Shown: positions 51,930-61,469 of the stretch, one piece after another
Numbering within the stretch: position 1 is the first letter of the stretch
Layout of the letters: every line of letters starts with the position of its first letter
DNA from: Micromonospora okii
GTDB lineage: Bacteria; Actinomycetota; Actinomycetes; Mycobacteriales; Micromonosporaceae
Assembly: GCF_020884795.1 (NCBI RefSeq)
Contig: NZ_BBZF01000013.1
Location: 437,791 to 501,790 of the forward strand
Direction: 5' to 3'
DNA length: 64,000 nt
The notes under the pieces: model-generated
Database searches by the model: none
Seen by the model: the letters and a program-made list of their open reading frames with translations, nothing else
What the model was told of the DNA's origin: nothing
Position numbers and translations under genes: made by a program

Positions 51930-53534
51930 TCACGACCCCTGGACCGTGATCTCCTGGACGCCGACCTGGTAGCCCCGGTCGTTCGAGGGCAGCTCGGTGA
52001 TCCAGAAAAGCAGGTAGCGGTACTTCGCGTCGGCGTCGAAGCCGTTGAAGGTCATGGTGGTGCCGTCGTGCTGCTCGAAGGGCTGGCCGATCGGGGCCTT
52101 CTCGTAGCTGCTGAGCAGCCTCTTGTCGCCCTTCGAGGTGGGCTCCTCGTCGGTGGTGCCCGAGTAGAGCCGGGCGGACGCCCCCGTCGCGGAGAGGCGC
52201 ACCTGCACCGACTTGACCGTGCGCTCCTCGCCGAGGTCGATCCAGACCCCCATGCCGCTCTTGCGGTTGCCGAAGTTGGGTCGGGTGTAGGTGTCGGTGT
52301 CCCAGCCCTTGTCGTCGTCGCCGTCGATGACCTTCTCGGCGCCGCCCAGCTCGTCGCGGAGCTTGCTGTCCGGGTCCACGATGCGGACGTCGCTGACGTT
52401 GAGCTTGCGCACGGCGGGCGCGGCGGGGGCCGCCCCGCCGGCCGGGGCGCTGTTGGAGGGCTGGGCCACCGGCTCGGTCGGCGGGGCCTCGTCGCCCCCG
52501 AAGACGCTGATGCCGATGAGCAGGCCGACCAGGGCGACCGCCAGCAGGCCCGCGATGCCGATGGCGACCTTGCGCCCGCCCACCGAGGCGAGCGGCGACG
52601 GCTCCTCGCCGGTCTCGGCGGAGAACCGCAGCGGCCCGGCGGGTTCCAGGTAGGTGTCGTCCTCGATCGGGATGTCGAGCCGGGCCAGCTCGGCGGCGAG
52701 CACCTCCGACGGCGGCGGGGCGATCCCGGGGTCGAGCAGGTCCATCGTGAGGTCGTCGAGGTAGGCGGGCACGCCGGCCCGTACCTGCCGGGGTGCGGCG
52801 ATCGCGCCGCTGGCGTCGCGGACGGCGTCCGGGATGGCGGCCCGGCCGTGCCCGGCGGTCGCGCCGTGCAGCGGGGCCTCGGCGTGCGGCCAGTGCCCGG
52901 TCAGGGCGAAGTAGAGGATGCCGCCGACGGCCCGGACGTCGTTCTCCTGGCTGTCGGCGCCGTCGGTGCGGGCGTCGGCCAGGACGACCCGGCCCTCGTC
53001 GCTGATCATCACCGTGCCGGGGTGCAGGTTGCCGTGGATCATGCCGGTGGCGTGCACGGCGGCCAGCGCGCTCGCCACGGCGTTGCCGACGGCGGTCGTC
53101 CGGCCCGGGTCGAGGGGACCGGCGGCGACCATCTCCCGCAGCGACTGCCCGTCGACCCACTCGCGCACCACGTACGCCCGCTCGGCCTCGTCGATCGCGT
53201 CGTACACGCCCACGAGGTTCGGGTGGATCACGCGACTCGCCGCGACGGCGGCCTGGAGCATCTCGGTGGCGGAGTCGCCACCCGGGTAGCGCAGCACGAC
53301 CGCGACCGGCCGACGCAGCACCACGTCGACCCCACGCCAGACCAGCCGCCCCGCGCTGTCGTTGTTGATGTGCTCGACCAGCTCGTACCGCTCGGCGAGG
53401 ATCTCACCGGCCGTGGGAGCACCGAAGGTCATGACCGGCGGAGCGCTCTCCTCCGCGTCCTGACCCTCGCCGACCTGGGTCACCCGTCCTCCCTCGGTGA
53501 TCGTGTCGATCGATGGACCCGCGCTGCTGGGCAT
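51930..53534 (-). CDS. Membrane pseudokinase with extracellular sugar-binding-like domain (MurJ partner)
   Basis: A 534-residue protein with a protein-kinase fold (about 48-290), one membrane helix (322-345) and an extracellular F5/8 type C-like domain (about 380-534). The kinase lacks catalysis residues: HRDLKP is HGNLHP (167-172, Asp to Asn169, Lys to His171), DFG is DAR (187-189), and the VAIK Lys is missing (VAVVL). The same parts form the C-terminal half of M. tuberculosis MviN, which binds FhaA. Here they are a separate gene upstream of sigM. Confidence 0.88.
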   Translation of the reverse strand: MPSSAGPSIDTITEGGRVTQVGEGQDAEESAPPVMTFGAPTAGEILAERYELVEHINNDSAGRLVWRGVDVVLRRPVAVVLRYPGGDSATEMLQAAVAASRVIHPNLVGVYDAIDEAERAYVVREWVDGQSLREMVAAGPLDPGRTTAVGNAVASALAAVHATGMIHGNLHPGTVMISDEGRVVLADARTDGADSQENDVRAVGGILYFALTGHWPHAEAPLHGATAGHGRAAIPDAVRDASGAIAAPRQVRAGVPAYLDDLTMDLLDPGIAPPPSEVLAAELARLDIPIEDDTYLEPAGPLRFSAETGEEPSPLASVGGRKVAIGIAGLLAVALVGLLIGISVFGGDEAPPTEPVAQPSNSAPAGGAAPAAPAVRKLNVSDVRIVDPDSKLRDELGGAEKVIDGDDDKGWDTDTYTRPNFGNRKSGMGVWIDLGEERTVKSVQVRLSATGASARLYSGTTDEEPTSKGDKRLLSSYEKAPIGQPFEQHDGTTMTFNGFDADAKYRYLLFWITELPSNDRGYQVGVQEITVQGS

Positions 53535-54011
53535 CTGGCTTCCCGCTCTGGTTTCCTAGGAACCGGCCGACGGTGTCGACGCGGAGCGCCGGGATCAGCC
53601 GTACCCGTCGAGAGCGACCTTACCCGGGATGCCGGCCTCCCCGACATGTCATCTTCCCGCCGCACCCGGCTGGGCTGTCGGTCTTGTCGAACTCGTCCGG
53701 TTACGACCCTTGTCGGCCGCGTTGCTGGCACATGTACTAGCCAATCTAGAGGTTGACGGCACGTAGTCGTCGCAGGGGCGGCGGCGGTGTCGCGCCTGCG
53801 GGCGACACGGCTCGGATTCCCCACCGAACAGCTCCCCATGCTCAGCCTTACGGCTGGTTGTCCACAGGCACTTCCGTTGGCTGACCGGCGAATCGGTGAG
53901 TTATCCACAGGTGTGTCCCCAGGCTGGTGATCCACCGTCACGGTGGGTGCCGGAGGGCCGCACCCGCTCCGGCAACCGCCGACGGCGGGCCCAGCGACCG
54001 GGGCGACGGGC
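53535..54011. other. 477-base intergenic region with DnaA boxes
   Basis: No coding sequence is supported. Perfect DnaA boxes TTGTCCACA (53858-53866) and TTATCCACA (53901-53909) lie near the 3' end of murJ, with a weak TGATCCACC at 53928. The part nearer 53535 should hold the promoter of the pseudokinase-sigM unit; TAAGGT on the minus strand near 53625 is a possible -10. Confidence 0.55.
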
Positions 54012-55757
54012 TCAGCGGCCGAGGCGGCGCCGGACCATTCCGAGGACCTCGGTGATTTCGCCGATCCGCAGCACCGTGGCCAGCGCGAGGTACGTCCCCC
54101 CGATGACCGCGCCGCCGACCACGATCTGCACGGCCGCCTGGATCAGGCCGGGGGCGTCGCCGCCCGGGAGCAGCTTCACCACGAGCAGGCCGGCCAGGGC
54201 GGCCCCGGCGGCGGCGGCGGCCACCCGACCGAAGGTGCCCATGATCGACCCCAGCCCGATCCGGCCGACCCGGCCCCGCAGCAGCCACGCCGAGATGACG
54301 GCCGCCGCCACGTACGAGACCGCGTTGCCGAGCATCATCCCGGCCGCCGCGAAGCTCGCCGCGAACGCGGAGAAGAGGCCGATCTGCACGACCACCCGGA
54401 GCCCGACCACCGGGATGTTGACCAGCGCCGGGGTCCGGGTGTCCGGCAGCGCGTAGAAGGCGAAGGTGAAGAGCTGGCTGATCGCGAACGGCACCAGCGC
54501 CACGGCGGCCACCACCAGCACCGGGGCGGTGTCCCGGGCGTTCTGCTCGGTGAATGCGCCGTGCTGGAACAGGGCGAAGGCGATCGGGGTGGCGAGCACC
54601 GCGTAGCAGACCCCGATCGGGGCGAGGACCGCCGTGACGGTCCGGGTGCCCCGGGCCAGGTCGGCGGCGAGGTCGGCGTACCGGCCGTCGGCTGCGGCGG
54701 CGCTCATCCGGGGCATCAGCGCGGTGATGATCGACACGGCGATGATGCCGTGCGCCATCATCAGCAGCAGGAAGACGTTGTTGTAGATCAGCGGGCCGGC
54801 CGCCTTCTCGCCGCTGGCCCGGCTGAGCAGGTTGAACACGACGATCAGGCCGAGCTGGCTGACCGCGACGTAGCAGAACATCCAGGCGCCGAGCCGGCCC
54901 AGCTCGGCGAGGCCGAGCTTGCCGAAGTCGAAGCGGAACCGCCAGCGGAAACCGACCTTGCGCAGCGCCGGCATCAGGCCGGCGGCCTGGATCGCCACGC
55001 CGAGCAGGGTGCCGCCGCCGACGAGCAGGATGCGCCCGAACGTCATCTCCTGCGGCTCGACGATCTCCGCCCCGAAGATCGCGATGTAGAGGCCGCCGGT
55101 CGCGATCACCACGAGGTTGTTGAGGATGGGGGCCCACATCGGGGCGGCGAAGTGGCCCCGCGTGTTGAGCACCGCGCTGATCAGCGCGCTCAGGCCGGTG
55201 AAGAAGATCATCGGCAGCATCAGCCGGGACAGCGCGTTGACCAGGTTCCGGTAGTCGCCGGTCTGTTGGTCGCTGGCGTACAGCCAGGTCAGCACCGGGG
55301 CGATCGCCACCGCGAGCACCGCCGCCACGGCCAGCGCGATCACCGCCAGGGTGAGCAGCCGCTGGGCGTACGCCTGGCCGGCGTCGTCGTCGGTCTTGCG
55401 CCGGCGCACCAGCACCGGGACCAGGACGCTGGTGAGGATGCCGCCTAGCAGGAACTCGTACACCATGCCCGGGAAGATCTGCGCGGTCGTGTACGCGTCG
55501 CCGACCAGGGCCCCGCCCAGCGCGGCGGTGAGCACGAGCGTGCGCAGGAAGCCCGTACCTCGGCTGACCAGGCTGCCGATCGCCATCACCGCGCTGTTCG
55601 TCGCGGCGCTGGTCTCCGCGACCACCTCCTGCGGCGGCGCGACCGACTCCACGGCGGGCTGGTTCAGCGGGTCGGCCGAGATGAAGGTGGCGTCGTCGCC
55701 GGGCCGTCGGCCGCCGCCCTGCCCGGCGTTGGCGCTGCGGTAGAGACCGCCGCTCAT
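54012..55757 (-). CDS. murJ: Lipid II flippase MurJ (MviN)
   Basis: A 581-residue MATE-like flippase with about 14 membrane helices that moves lipid II outward. Marks are NSAVMAIGSLVSRGTGFLRTLVL, AQIFPGMVYEFLLGGILTSVLVPVL, NTRGHFAAPMWAPILNNLVVI and the later PDTRTPALVNIPVVGLRV. A cytosolic N-terminus of about 60 residues precedes helix 1. Unlike mycobacterial MviN it ends after the flippase; the pseudokinase part is a separate gene downstream. ATG 55757 has GGAGG upstream. Confidence 0.95.
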   Translation of the reverse strand: MSGGLYRSANAGQGGGRRPGDDATFISADPLNQPAVESVAPPQEVVAETSAATNSAVMAIGSLVSRGTGFLRTLVLTAALGGALVGDAYTTAQIFPGMVYEFLLGGILTSVLVPVLVRRRKTDDDAGQAYAQRLLTLAVIALAVAAVLAVAIAPVLTWLYASDQQTGDYRNLVNALSRLMLPMIFFTGLSALISAVLNTRGHFAAPMWAPILNNLVVIATGGLYIAIFGAEIVEPQEMTFGRILLVGGGTLLGVAIQAAGLMPALRKVGFRWRFRFDFGKLGLAELGRLGAWMFCYVAVSQLGLIVVFNLLSRASGEKAAGPLIYNNVFLLLMMAHGIIAVSIITALMPRMSAAAADGRYADLAADLARGTRTVTAVLAPIGVCYAVLATPIAFALFQHGAFTEQNARDTAPVLVVAAVALVPFAISQLFTFAFYALPDTRTPALVNIPVVGLRVVVQIGLFSAFAASFAAAGMMLGNAVSYVAAAVISAWLLRGRVGRIGLGSIMGTFGRVAAAAAGAALAGLLVVKLLPGGDAPGLIQAAVQIVVGGAVIGGTYLALATVLRIGEITEVLGMVRRRLGR

Positions 55758-55883
55758 CTCCAGCCTCCAAGGGGTACGTCGGAGCCGGGCACCGGCCCGC
55801 ACCCCCCGACCTTAGTCAACGCGCACTTCCTACCCGCGCCCGGCGGATCAGTCCCCCCACCGGACCGATAGGCTGGCGCTCCC

Positions 55884-57344
55884 ATGTCCGAAGCCTCCGC
55901 ACCCCACGCCGCCGACCGCCGCGAGCTCACCGCAGCGCAGCGCAACGCCGTAGCCGAACTGCTCCGCGTCTCCCCGGTCGCCGACGAGCTGGGCCGCCGC
56001 TTCGCCCAGGCGGGCCACGAGCTGCACCTGGTGGGCGGCTCGGTGCGCGACGCCCTGCTCGGCCGGCTCGGCGACGACCTCGACTTCTGCACCGACGCCC
56101 ACCCCGACCAGACCCTGCGGATCGTCAAGGGCTGGGCCGAGGCGATCTGGGAGACCGGGCGCGAGTTCGGCACCATCGGCTGCCAGCGCGACGGGCTGCG
56201 GCTGGAGGTCACCACCTTCCGCGCCGAGGCGTACGACCAGGTCAGCCGCAACCCGACCGTCGAGTACGGCACCAGCCTCACCGACGACCTGCGGCGGCGC
56301 GACTTCACGATCAACGCGATGGCGGTGAGCCTGCCCGACCACCGGTTCACCGACCCGCACGGCGGCCTCGCCGACCTCGCCGCCAAGGTGATCCGCACCC
56401 CCGGCACCCCGGCCGAGTCGTTCGGCGACGACCCGCTGCGGATGCTGCGGGCGGCCCGCTTCGCCGCCCAGCTCGGCTTCGCCGTGCACCCCGACGTGCG
56501 CGCCGCGATGACCCGGATGGCCGCCGACCTCGACCGGATCACTGCCGAGCGCATCCGCGACGAGTTCACCAAGCTGCTCTGCGGGGCGGACCCGATCACC
56601 GGCCTGCGGCTGCTGGTCGACACCGGGCTGGCCGACCGCTTCCTGCCGGAGCTGACCGGGCTGAAGCTGGAGATCGACGAGCACGCCCAGCACAAGGACG
56701 TCTACGAGCACACCCTCACCGTGGTCAGCAACGCCGTGTCGTACGAGACGGACGGCTGCGACTTCGTCCTGCGGATGGCCGCGCTGATGCACGACGTCGG
56801 CAAGCCGGCCACCAAGGCGGTCGGCCCGGACGGCCGGGTCAGCTTCCACCACCACGAGGTGGTCGGCGCGCGGCTGACCAAGGCCCGGATGAAGGCCATG
56901 CGGTACCCGAAGGACGTCACCGCCCAGGTCGTCAAGCTGGTCAACCTGCACCTGCGCTTCTACGGGTACGGCCGGGGCGAGTGGACCGACTCGGCGGTGC
57001 GCCGGTACGTCACCGACGCCGGGGACCTGCTGACCCGGCTGCACCTGCTGACCCGCTCGGACTGCACCACCCGCAACCGGCGCAAGGCCGCCGCCCTGGC
57101 GGCGGACTACGACGCGCTGGAGGAGCGGATCGCCCGGATCGCGGCCGAGGAGGACCTTGCCCGGGTCCGGCCCGACCTGGACGGCAACGCCATCATGGAG
57201 CTGCTCGGCGTCCCGCCGGGGCCGGTGGTGGGCCGGGCCTGGAAGCACCTCAAGGAGTTGCGCCTGGAGCACGGCCCGTTAGACCGGGACGCCGCCGAGG
57301 CGGAACTGCTGCGCTGGGCCCGGGATCAGGGCGTGATCGGCTGA
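55884..57344 (+). CDS. cca: CCA tRNA nucleotidyltransferase
   Basis: A 486-residue class II enzyme that adds CCA to tRNA 3' ends. The palm motif is LVGGSVRDALLGRLGDDLDF with the metal-binding Asp pair, then RRRDFTINAMAVSL and the EDxxR-like DDPLRMLRAARF. An HD domain (ALMHDVGKPATKA, about 298-310) follows. The window's tRNA-Ile lacks an encoded CCA and needs it. TAGGCT (55869-55874) is nine bases before ATG 55884, with no Shine-Dalgarno. It is divergent from murJ. Confidence 0.95.
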   Translation: MSEASAPHAADRRELTAAQRNAVAELLRVSPVADELGRRFAQAGHELHLVGGSVRDALLGRLGDDLDFCTDAHPDQTLRIVKGWAEAIWETGREFGTIGCQRDGLRLEVTTFRAEAYDQVSRNPTVEYGTSLTDDLRRRDFTINAMAVSLPDHRFTDPHGGLADLAAKVIRTPGTPAESFGDDPLRMLRAARFAAQLGFAVHPDVRAAMTRMAADLDRITAERIRDEFTKLLCGADPITGLRLLVDTGLADRFLPELTGLKLEIDEHAQHKDVYEHTLTVVSNAVSYETDGCDFVLRMAALMHDVGKPATKAVGPDGRVSFHHHEVVGARLTKARMKAMRYPKDVTAQVVKLVNLHLRFYGYGRGEWTDSAVRRYVTDAGDLLTRLHLLTRSDCTTRNRRKAAALAADYDALEERIARIAAEEDLARVRPDLDGNAIMELLGVPPGPVVGRAWKHLKELRLEHGPLDRDAAEAELLRWARDQGVIG

Positions 57345-57436
57345 GCGGAGGCGTGGTTCTCCCGTCGTCCCTACAGTCGGGAAACTGACGACGAAACGCC
57401 GCCGTATCGACCGTTCGGCTGAGGTAATCCCCTTTG

Positions 57437-57483
57437 ACCATCATCCATGATGGTGCAACATCATCCCGGCCTCCTGATCATCA
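57437..57483. promoter_or_regulatory. Palindromes upstream of the secreted peptidase
   Basis: ACCATCATCCATGATGGT (57437-57454) is a perfect palindrome with 8-bp arms, and CTGATCATCAG (57473-57483) is a second. This 200-base region is AT-richer than its surroundings. They may be operators for the peptidase gene. Confidence 0.5.
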
Positions 57484-57547
57484 GTGTGAGGCGGATTCAT
57501 TCCTCGGCCATTCAAGACGGATGGTTGATGACAACGGGGAGAAGTCT

Positions 57548-59776
57548 TTGAGACGTCGTGGCGTAATGCGCCGCTCTGCGGTGGCCGGGCTCGCGCTCGC
57601 CTCCGTGACCTCCATCGTGGCCGCCACCGGCGGCACCGCAATGGCAGAACCCACCGCCCCGGCCAGCCCGGACGCGGCGGCGGATTCGGTCGCTCTGCAG
57701 GACGCTCCGGTCCGACCCAACCTGCGCGTCGAGCCCCGGACCGGCCTGACTACCCCGGGTGCCCTTCAGGCGGCCGCAGGTGCCTCGCAGGCGCGTCCCG
57801 GCCAGGTTCGGCCGGGCAAGTCCGAGGCGAACGACCTCGCCGGCAAGATCGTGCCGGGCAAGTACATCGTGAAGCTCAAGGACGGCAAGGCCAGCCCGAG
57901 CGTCACCCGTGGCACGGTGCAGGCCTTGACGAAGGCCAACGGTGGCACCGTGGAGAAGGTCTTCACGAAGGCCCTGCACGGCTACTCCGCGAAGCTCACC
58001 GGAGCTCAGGCGAAGCAGTTGGCCGCCGACCCGGACGTCGCCTACGTCGAGCCGGTCCGCTGGTTCTCGGCCAGCGGCACCCAGACGAATCCGCCGTCGT
58101 GGGGTCTGGACCGGATCGACCAGACCACCCCCACGCTGGACAAGTCCTACACCTACCCCTCGACGTCGGCCAAGGACGTCACCGCCTACATCATCGACAG
58201 CGGCATCAACATCGGCCACCAGGACTTCGGGGGTCGGGCGAGCTACGGGATCAACGCCGTGGCGGACGGCAGGCCCACCGCCGACGACTGCGACGGACAC
58301 GGCACGCACGTGGCGGGCACCGTCGGTGGCAAGACCTACGGCGTCGCCAAGGACGTCAAGCTGGTCGCGGTGCGCGTGCTCAACTGCGACGGCCAGGGAA
58401 CGACCGACGGGGTCGTTGCCGGGATCGACTGGGTGGCCGGGAATGCTCAGCAGCCCGCAGTGGCGAACATGAGCCTGGGCGGCGGGGCAAGCACGGCGAT
58501 CGACGACGCCGTGTCCGCCGCTATCGCTAAGAACGTCAGCTTCACGGTCTCCGCCGGTAACGAGGCGTGGGATGCCTGCGCCTTCTCTCCGGCAAGGACG
58601 TCGGCGGCGATCACCGTTGGTGCCACCGACCGGACGGACCTGAGGGCGGGCTTCTCGAACTCCGGCCTGTGCCTGGACACCTTCGCCCCCGGTGTGAGCA
58701 TCACCTCCGCCTCGATCGGGAGCACCACCGCGAAGGCGACGATGAGCGGGACGTCGATGGCCGCACCGCACGTGGCCGGTGCGGCGGCGTTGCTCCTCGC
58801 CCAGAACCCGAGCTGGACCCCTGAGCAGGTGCGCAACTCCGTGGTCACCAACGGTGTCTCCGGGGCGGTCTTCGCCCCCGGCATGACGTTGGCCTTCAGT
58901 GACGGCACGTTCGGCGGGGTGTACGGCATCGACCGGTTGCTGCACGTCGGTGCGGCTCCGGTGACCCGAAGCTCCGTCGGCCTCCGGGCCTGGATCAACG
59001 ACGGCCTCGTGGCGGCCGACAGCGGTGGCAGCAAGCCGTTGATCGCCAAGAGCTGGACCATCGGCTCGTGGGAGAAGTTCGACATCGTCTCCGCCGGTGA
59101 CGGTCTGGTCGCTCTCAAGTCGAAGGCCAACGGCAAGTACGTCGCGGCTGACGGGGGCGGCAGCAAGCCGCTGCTCGCCAAGAGCACTGCGATCGGCGCG
59201 TGGGAGAAGTTCCAGCTGGTTCACAACATCGACAGCAGCGTCAGCCTCAAGGCACAGGTCAACGGCAAGTATGTGGCCGCTGACGGCGCGGGCTCCAAGC
59301 CGCTGATCGCCAAGAGCACCAAGATCAGCGACTGGGAGAAGTTCGATCTGGAGTCGCCGAACCCGACCGTCAGCCTGAAGGCCGCTGCCAACGGCAAGTT
59401 CGTCGCGGCCGACGGTGCCGGCGCCAAGCCCCTGCTGGCCAAGAGCACCTCGGCCGGAGCCTGGGAGAAGTTCGAGCTCGTCGAGCTCGGGTTCGGGGAC
59501 GTCGCGCTTCGGGCCCTGGTCAACAAGAAGTACGTGACCGCGCAGAGCGGTGGCTCCAAGCCGCTGCTGGCGAAGGCCAGCTCGATCGGTCAGTGGGAGG
59601 CTTTCAACATCGATATGGGCACGGATGTTGCGATCTCTCTGAGGTCTTGGGCCAACACCCTGTTCGTCAAGGCCGACTCCGCTGGCAGTAAGCCGCTGAT
59701 CGCCAAGGGCGTGTACGAGCCGTGGAACGACAGGTACCTCGGTACCTGGGAGTTCTTCACCATCGCTTCCGCCTGA
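57548..59776 (+). CDS. Secreted S8 subtilisin-like peptidase with fascin-like repeat domain
   Basis: A 742-residue exported protease. A signal peptide (MRRRGVMRRSAVAGLALASV ... AMA, about 1-33) precedes an I9 propeptide (about 100-170). The catalytic triad is Asp217 (AYIIDSGIN), His254 (GHGTHVAG) and Ser403 (GTSMAAPHVAG), with oxyanion Asn338. Residues 477-742 hold six repeats of about 45 residues of the kind NGKYVAADGAGSKPLIAKS...WEKF, forming two beta-trefoil-like units. TTG 57548 has GGGGAG six bases upstream; ATG 57521 is an alternative. Confidence 0.9.
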   Translation: MRRRGVMRRSAVAGLALASVTSIVAATGGTAMAEPTAPASPDAAADSVALQDAPVRPNLRVEPRTGLTTPGALQAAAGASQARPGQVRPGKSEANDLAGKIVPGKYIVKLKDGKASPSVTRGTVQALTKANGGTVEKVFTKALHGYSAKLTGAQAKQLAADPDVAYVEPVRWFSASGTQTNPPSWGLDRIDQTTPTLDKSYTYPSTSAKDVTAYIIDSGINIGHQDFGGRASYGINAVADGRPTADDCDGHGTHVAGTVGGKTYGVAKDVKLVAVRVLNCDGQGTTDGVVAGIDWVAGNAQQPAVANMSLGGGASTAIDDAVSAAIAKNVSFTVSAGNEAWDACAFSPARTSAAITVGATDRTDLRAGFSNSGLCLDTFAPGVSITSASIGSTTAKATMSGTSMAAPHVAGAAALLLAQNPSWTPEQVRNSVVTNGVSGAVFAPGMTLAFSDGTFGGVYGIDRLLHVGAAPVTRSSVGLRAWINDGLVAADSGGSKPLIAKSWTIGSWEKFDIVSAGDGLVALKSKANGKYVAADGGGSKPLLAKSTAIGAWEKFQLVHNIDSSVSLKAQVNGKYVAADGAGSKPLIAKSTKISDWEKFDLESPNPTVSLKAAANGKFVAADGAGAKPLLAKSTSAGAWEKFELVELGFGDVALRALVNKKYVTAQSGGSKPLLAKASSIGQWEAFNIDMGTDVAISLRSWANTLFVKADSAGSKPLIAKGVYEPWNDRYLGTWEFFTIASA

Positions 59777-59871
59777 CAGAGCCCGTACCGAACCGGCGCC
59801 CGTCGGCACCGCCCCACACCGGGGCGGTCCGGCGGGCGCCGGCCTTCCTTCCGTACCCCAGAACAGAACGA

Positions 59872-59905
59872 AGCCGGCCGGACCCCGCGACGGGTCCGGC
59901 CGGCT
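59872..59905. terminator. Bidirectional terminator between peptidase and flotillin genes
   Basis: AGCCGGCCGGACCC (59872-59885) pairs perfectly with GGGTCCGGCCGGCT (59892-59905) over the six-base loop CGCGAC. It lies between two convergent genes and is the strongest short hairpin seen in the window. Confidence 0.85.
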
Positions 59906-59916
59906 GTCGGGGTGGC

Positions 59917-61440
59917 TCAGCGGGCGGCGGTGCTGCCGTCCACCACGGCCCGGCCGCCGCCGGAGCCGTCCGCCCCGGGCTGTCCCGCGCCGAGCTTGGC
60001 GAGCAGGCCGGCCAGGTCGATGCCCGTCAGGTCGGTGCCGAGCTGGAGCCCCTGCGCGACGTTGCTCGCGACGGACCTGGTCAGCGAGGACGCCCCGTCG
60101 GTGGAGATGACCGTCATCTTGTCGATCGCGCCGATCGGGGCGCTGGCCGCCTCGACCACCTGCGGCAGCACCCGGACCAGCAGGTCCAGCACGGCCGCCT
60201 CGCCGTACGCGGCGAACGCCTCGGCCTTGCGGGCCATCGCGTCGGCCTCGGCCTGGCCCTTGGCCAGGATGGCCGCCGCCTCCGCCTGGCCCTCCCGCTC
60301 GACGGCCTCGGCGATGGCGGAGCGCCGGCGCTGCTCGGCCTCGCCCTCCTTCGCGCCCTCGATCGCGTTCGCCTCGGCCAGCGCGGCCCGCCGGGCCCGC
60401 TCGCCCTCACCGGTCAGCCGGGCCTGCTCGGCGGACGCCTGCGCGGCGGCGATGGTGGCCTGCCGCTGCGCGTCGGCCTTGAGCACGGCCGCGTTGCGGG
60501 CCGCCTCGGCCTCCTGCTCCACCTTGTACCTGGCGGCGTCGGCCGGCTTGCGCACCTCGGTGTCGAGCTGGCGCTGCTTCAGCTCGGCATTGCGCTCGGC
60601 CACCTTCTGCTGCTCGGTGAGGATCGCCTGGTCGCGCTCGGCCTGGGCGAGCGGCCCGGCCGCCGCCGACTTCGCCTTCGCGGCGTCGATCTCCGCCTGG
60701 ATGGCGGTCTGCTTGAGCGACAGGTTCCGGTTGGCCTCGGCGATGGCCTCCTCGGCCAGCAGCCGCTCCTGCTCGGCCTGCTGGCGGTTGCGCGCCTCGG
60801 CGATCGCGGCGTCCTTGAGCACCCTGGCCGCCTCCGGCCGCCCCAGGTCCCGCAGGTACGACCCCTCGGTCACGATGTCCTGGAGCTGGAAGGTGTCCAG
60901 CACCAGCCCCTGGTTGGTCATCGAGTGCTCGGCCTCCTCGGCCACCGCGCTGGCGAACGCCGCCCGGTCCCGGATGACCTCCTCGACGGTGAGCCGGCCG
61001 ACGATCGAGCGCAGCGCGCCGGCCAGCACCTCCCGGGTGAAGTTGTCGATCTCGTCCTGCTGGTTGAGGAAGCGCTGGGCGGCGGCGCGGATCGCGTCCT
61101 CGGTGCCGCCGACCTTGACGATGGCGACGCCGTGCAGGTCGGCCCGGATGCCCTGCTTGCTCACCGCGCCCTTGATGCCGACGTCGATGCGGCGGCTGGA
61201 CAGGTCCAGCGACTGGAGCTTCTGCACCACCGGCAGCACGAAGACCGACGCGCCGAGGACGACCTTCTGCCCCGAGTTGTCCGTCGATCGGCCGCCGTCG
61301 GCGGTCTGGGTGGTCCGGCCCTTGCGGCCGGTGACGATGAACGCCTCGTTCGGCCCGGCGACCTTGATCCGGGAGAGCACGAAGAGGACGAGGAAGAGGA
61401 CGAGGAGGACCGCGCCTCCGATGGCGATGACGAGGGGCAT
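59917..61440 (-). CDS. Flotillin-family membrane-microdomain protein
   Basis: A 507-residue protein like Bacillus FloT/YuaG. One N-terminal membrane helix (MPLVIAIGGAVLLVLFLVLF) precedes an SPFH/PHB domain (about 30-195, with VVLGASVFVLPVVQKLQSLDL). A long Ala/Glu-rich coiled coil (about 200-420) is followed by a C-terminal Gly-rich tail. It should oligomerise at the inner membrane face and organise membrane proteins. It lies 29 bases after the NfeD-like gene, its usual partner. Confidence 0.92.
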   Translation of the reverse strand: MPLVIAIGGAVLLVLFLVLFVLSRIKVAGPNEAFIVTGRKGRTTQTADGGRSTDNSGQKVVLGASVFVLPVVQKLQSLDLSSRRIDVGIKGAVSKQGIRADLHGVAIVKVGGTEDAIRAAAQRFLNQQDEIDNFTREVLAGALRSIVGRLTVEEVIRDRAAFASAVAEEAEHSMTNQGLVLDTFQLQDIVTEGSYLRDLGRPEAARVLKDAAIAEARNRQQAEQERLLAEEAIAEANRNLSLKQTAIQAEIDAAKAKSAAAGPLAQAERDQAILTEQQKVAERNAELKQRQLDTEVRKPADAARYKVEQEAEAARNAAVLKADAQRQATIAAAQASAEQARLTGEGERARRAALAEANAIEGAKEGEAEQRRRSAIAEAVEREGQAEAAAILAKGQAEADAMARKAEAFAAYGEAAVLDLLVRVLPQVVEAASAPIGAIDKMTVISTDGASSLTRSVASNVAQGLQLGTDLTGIDLAGLLAKLGAGQPGADGSGGGRAVVDGSTAAR

Positions 61441-61469
61441 GGGACTTCCGTTTCTGCGAACGAGGAGTG

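Noticed and set aside
53480..53941. A 153-codon minus-strand ORF between murJ and the pseudokinase
   Set aside because: It overlaps the pseudokinase start in another frame, includes DnaA boxes and has an unlikely composition. Treated as intergenic.
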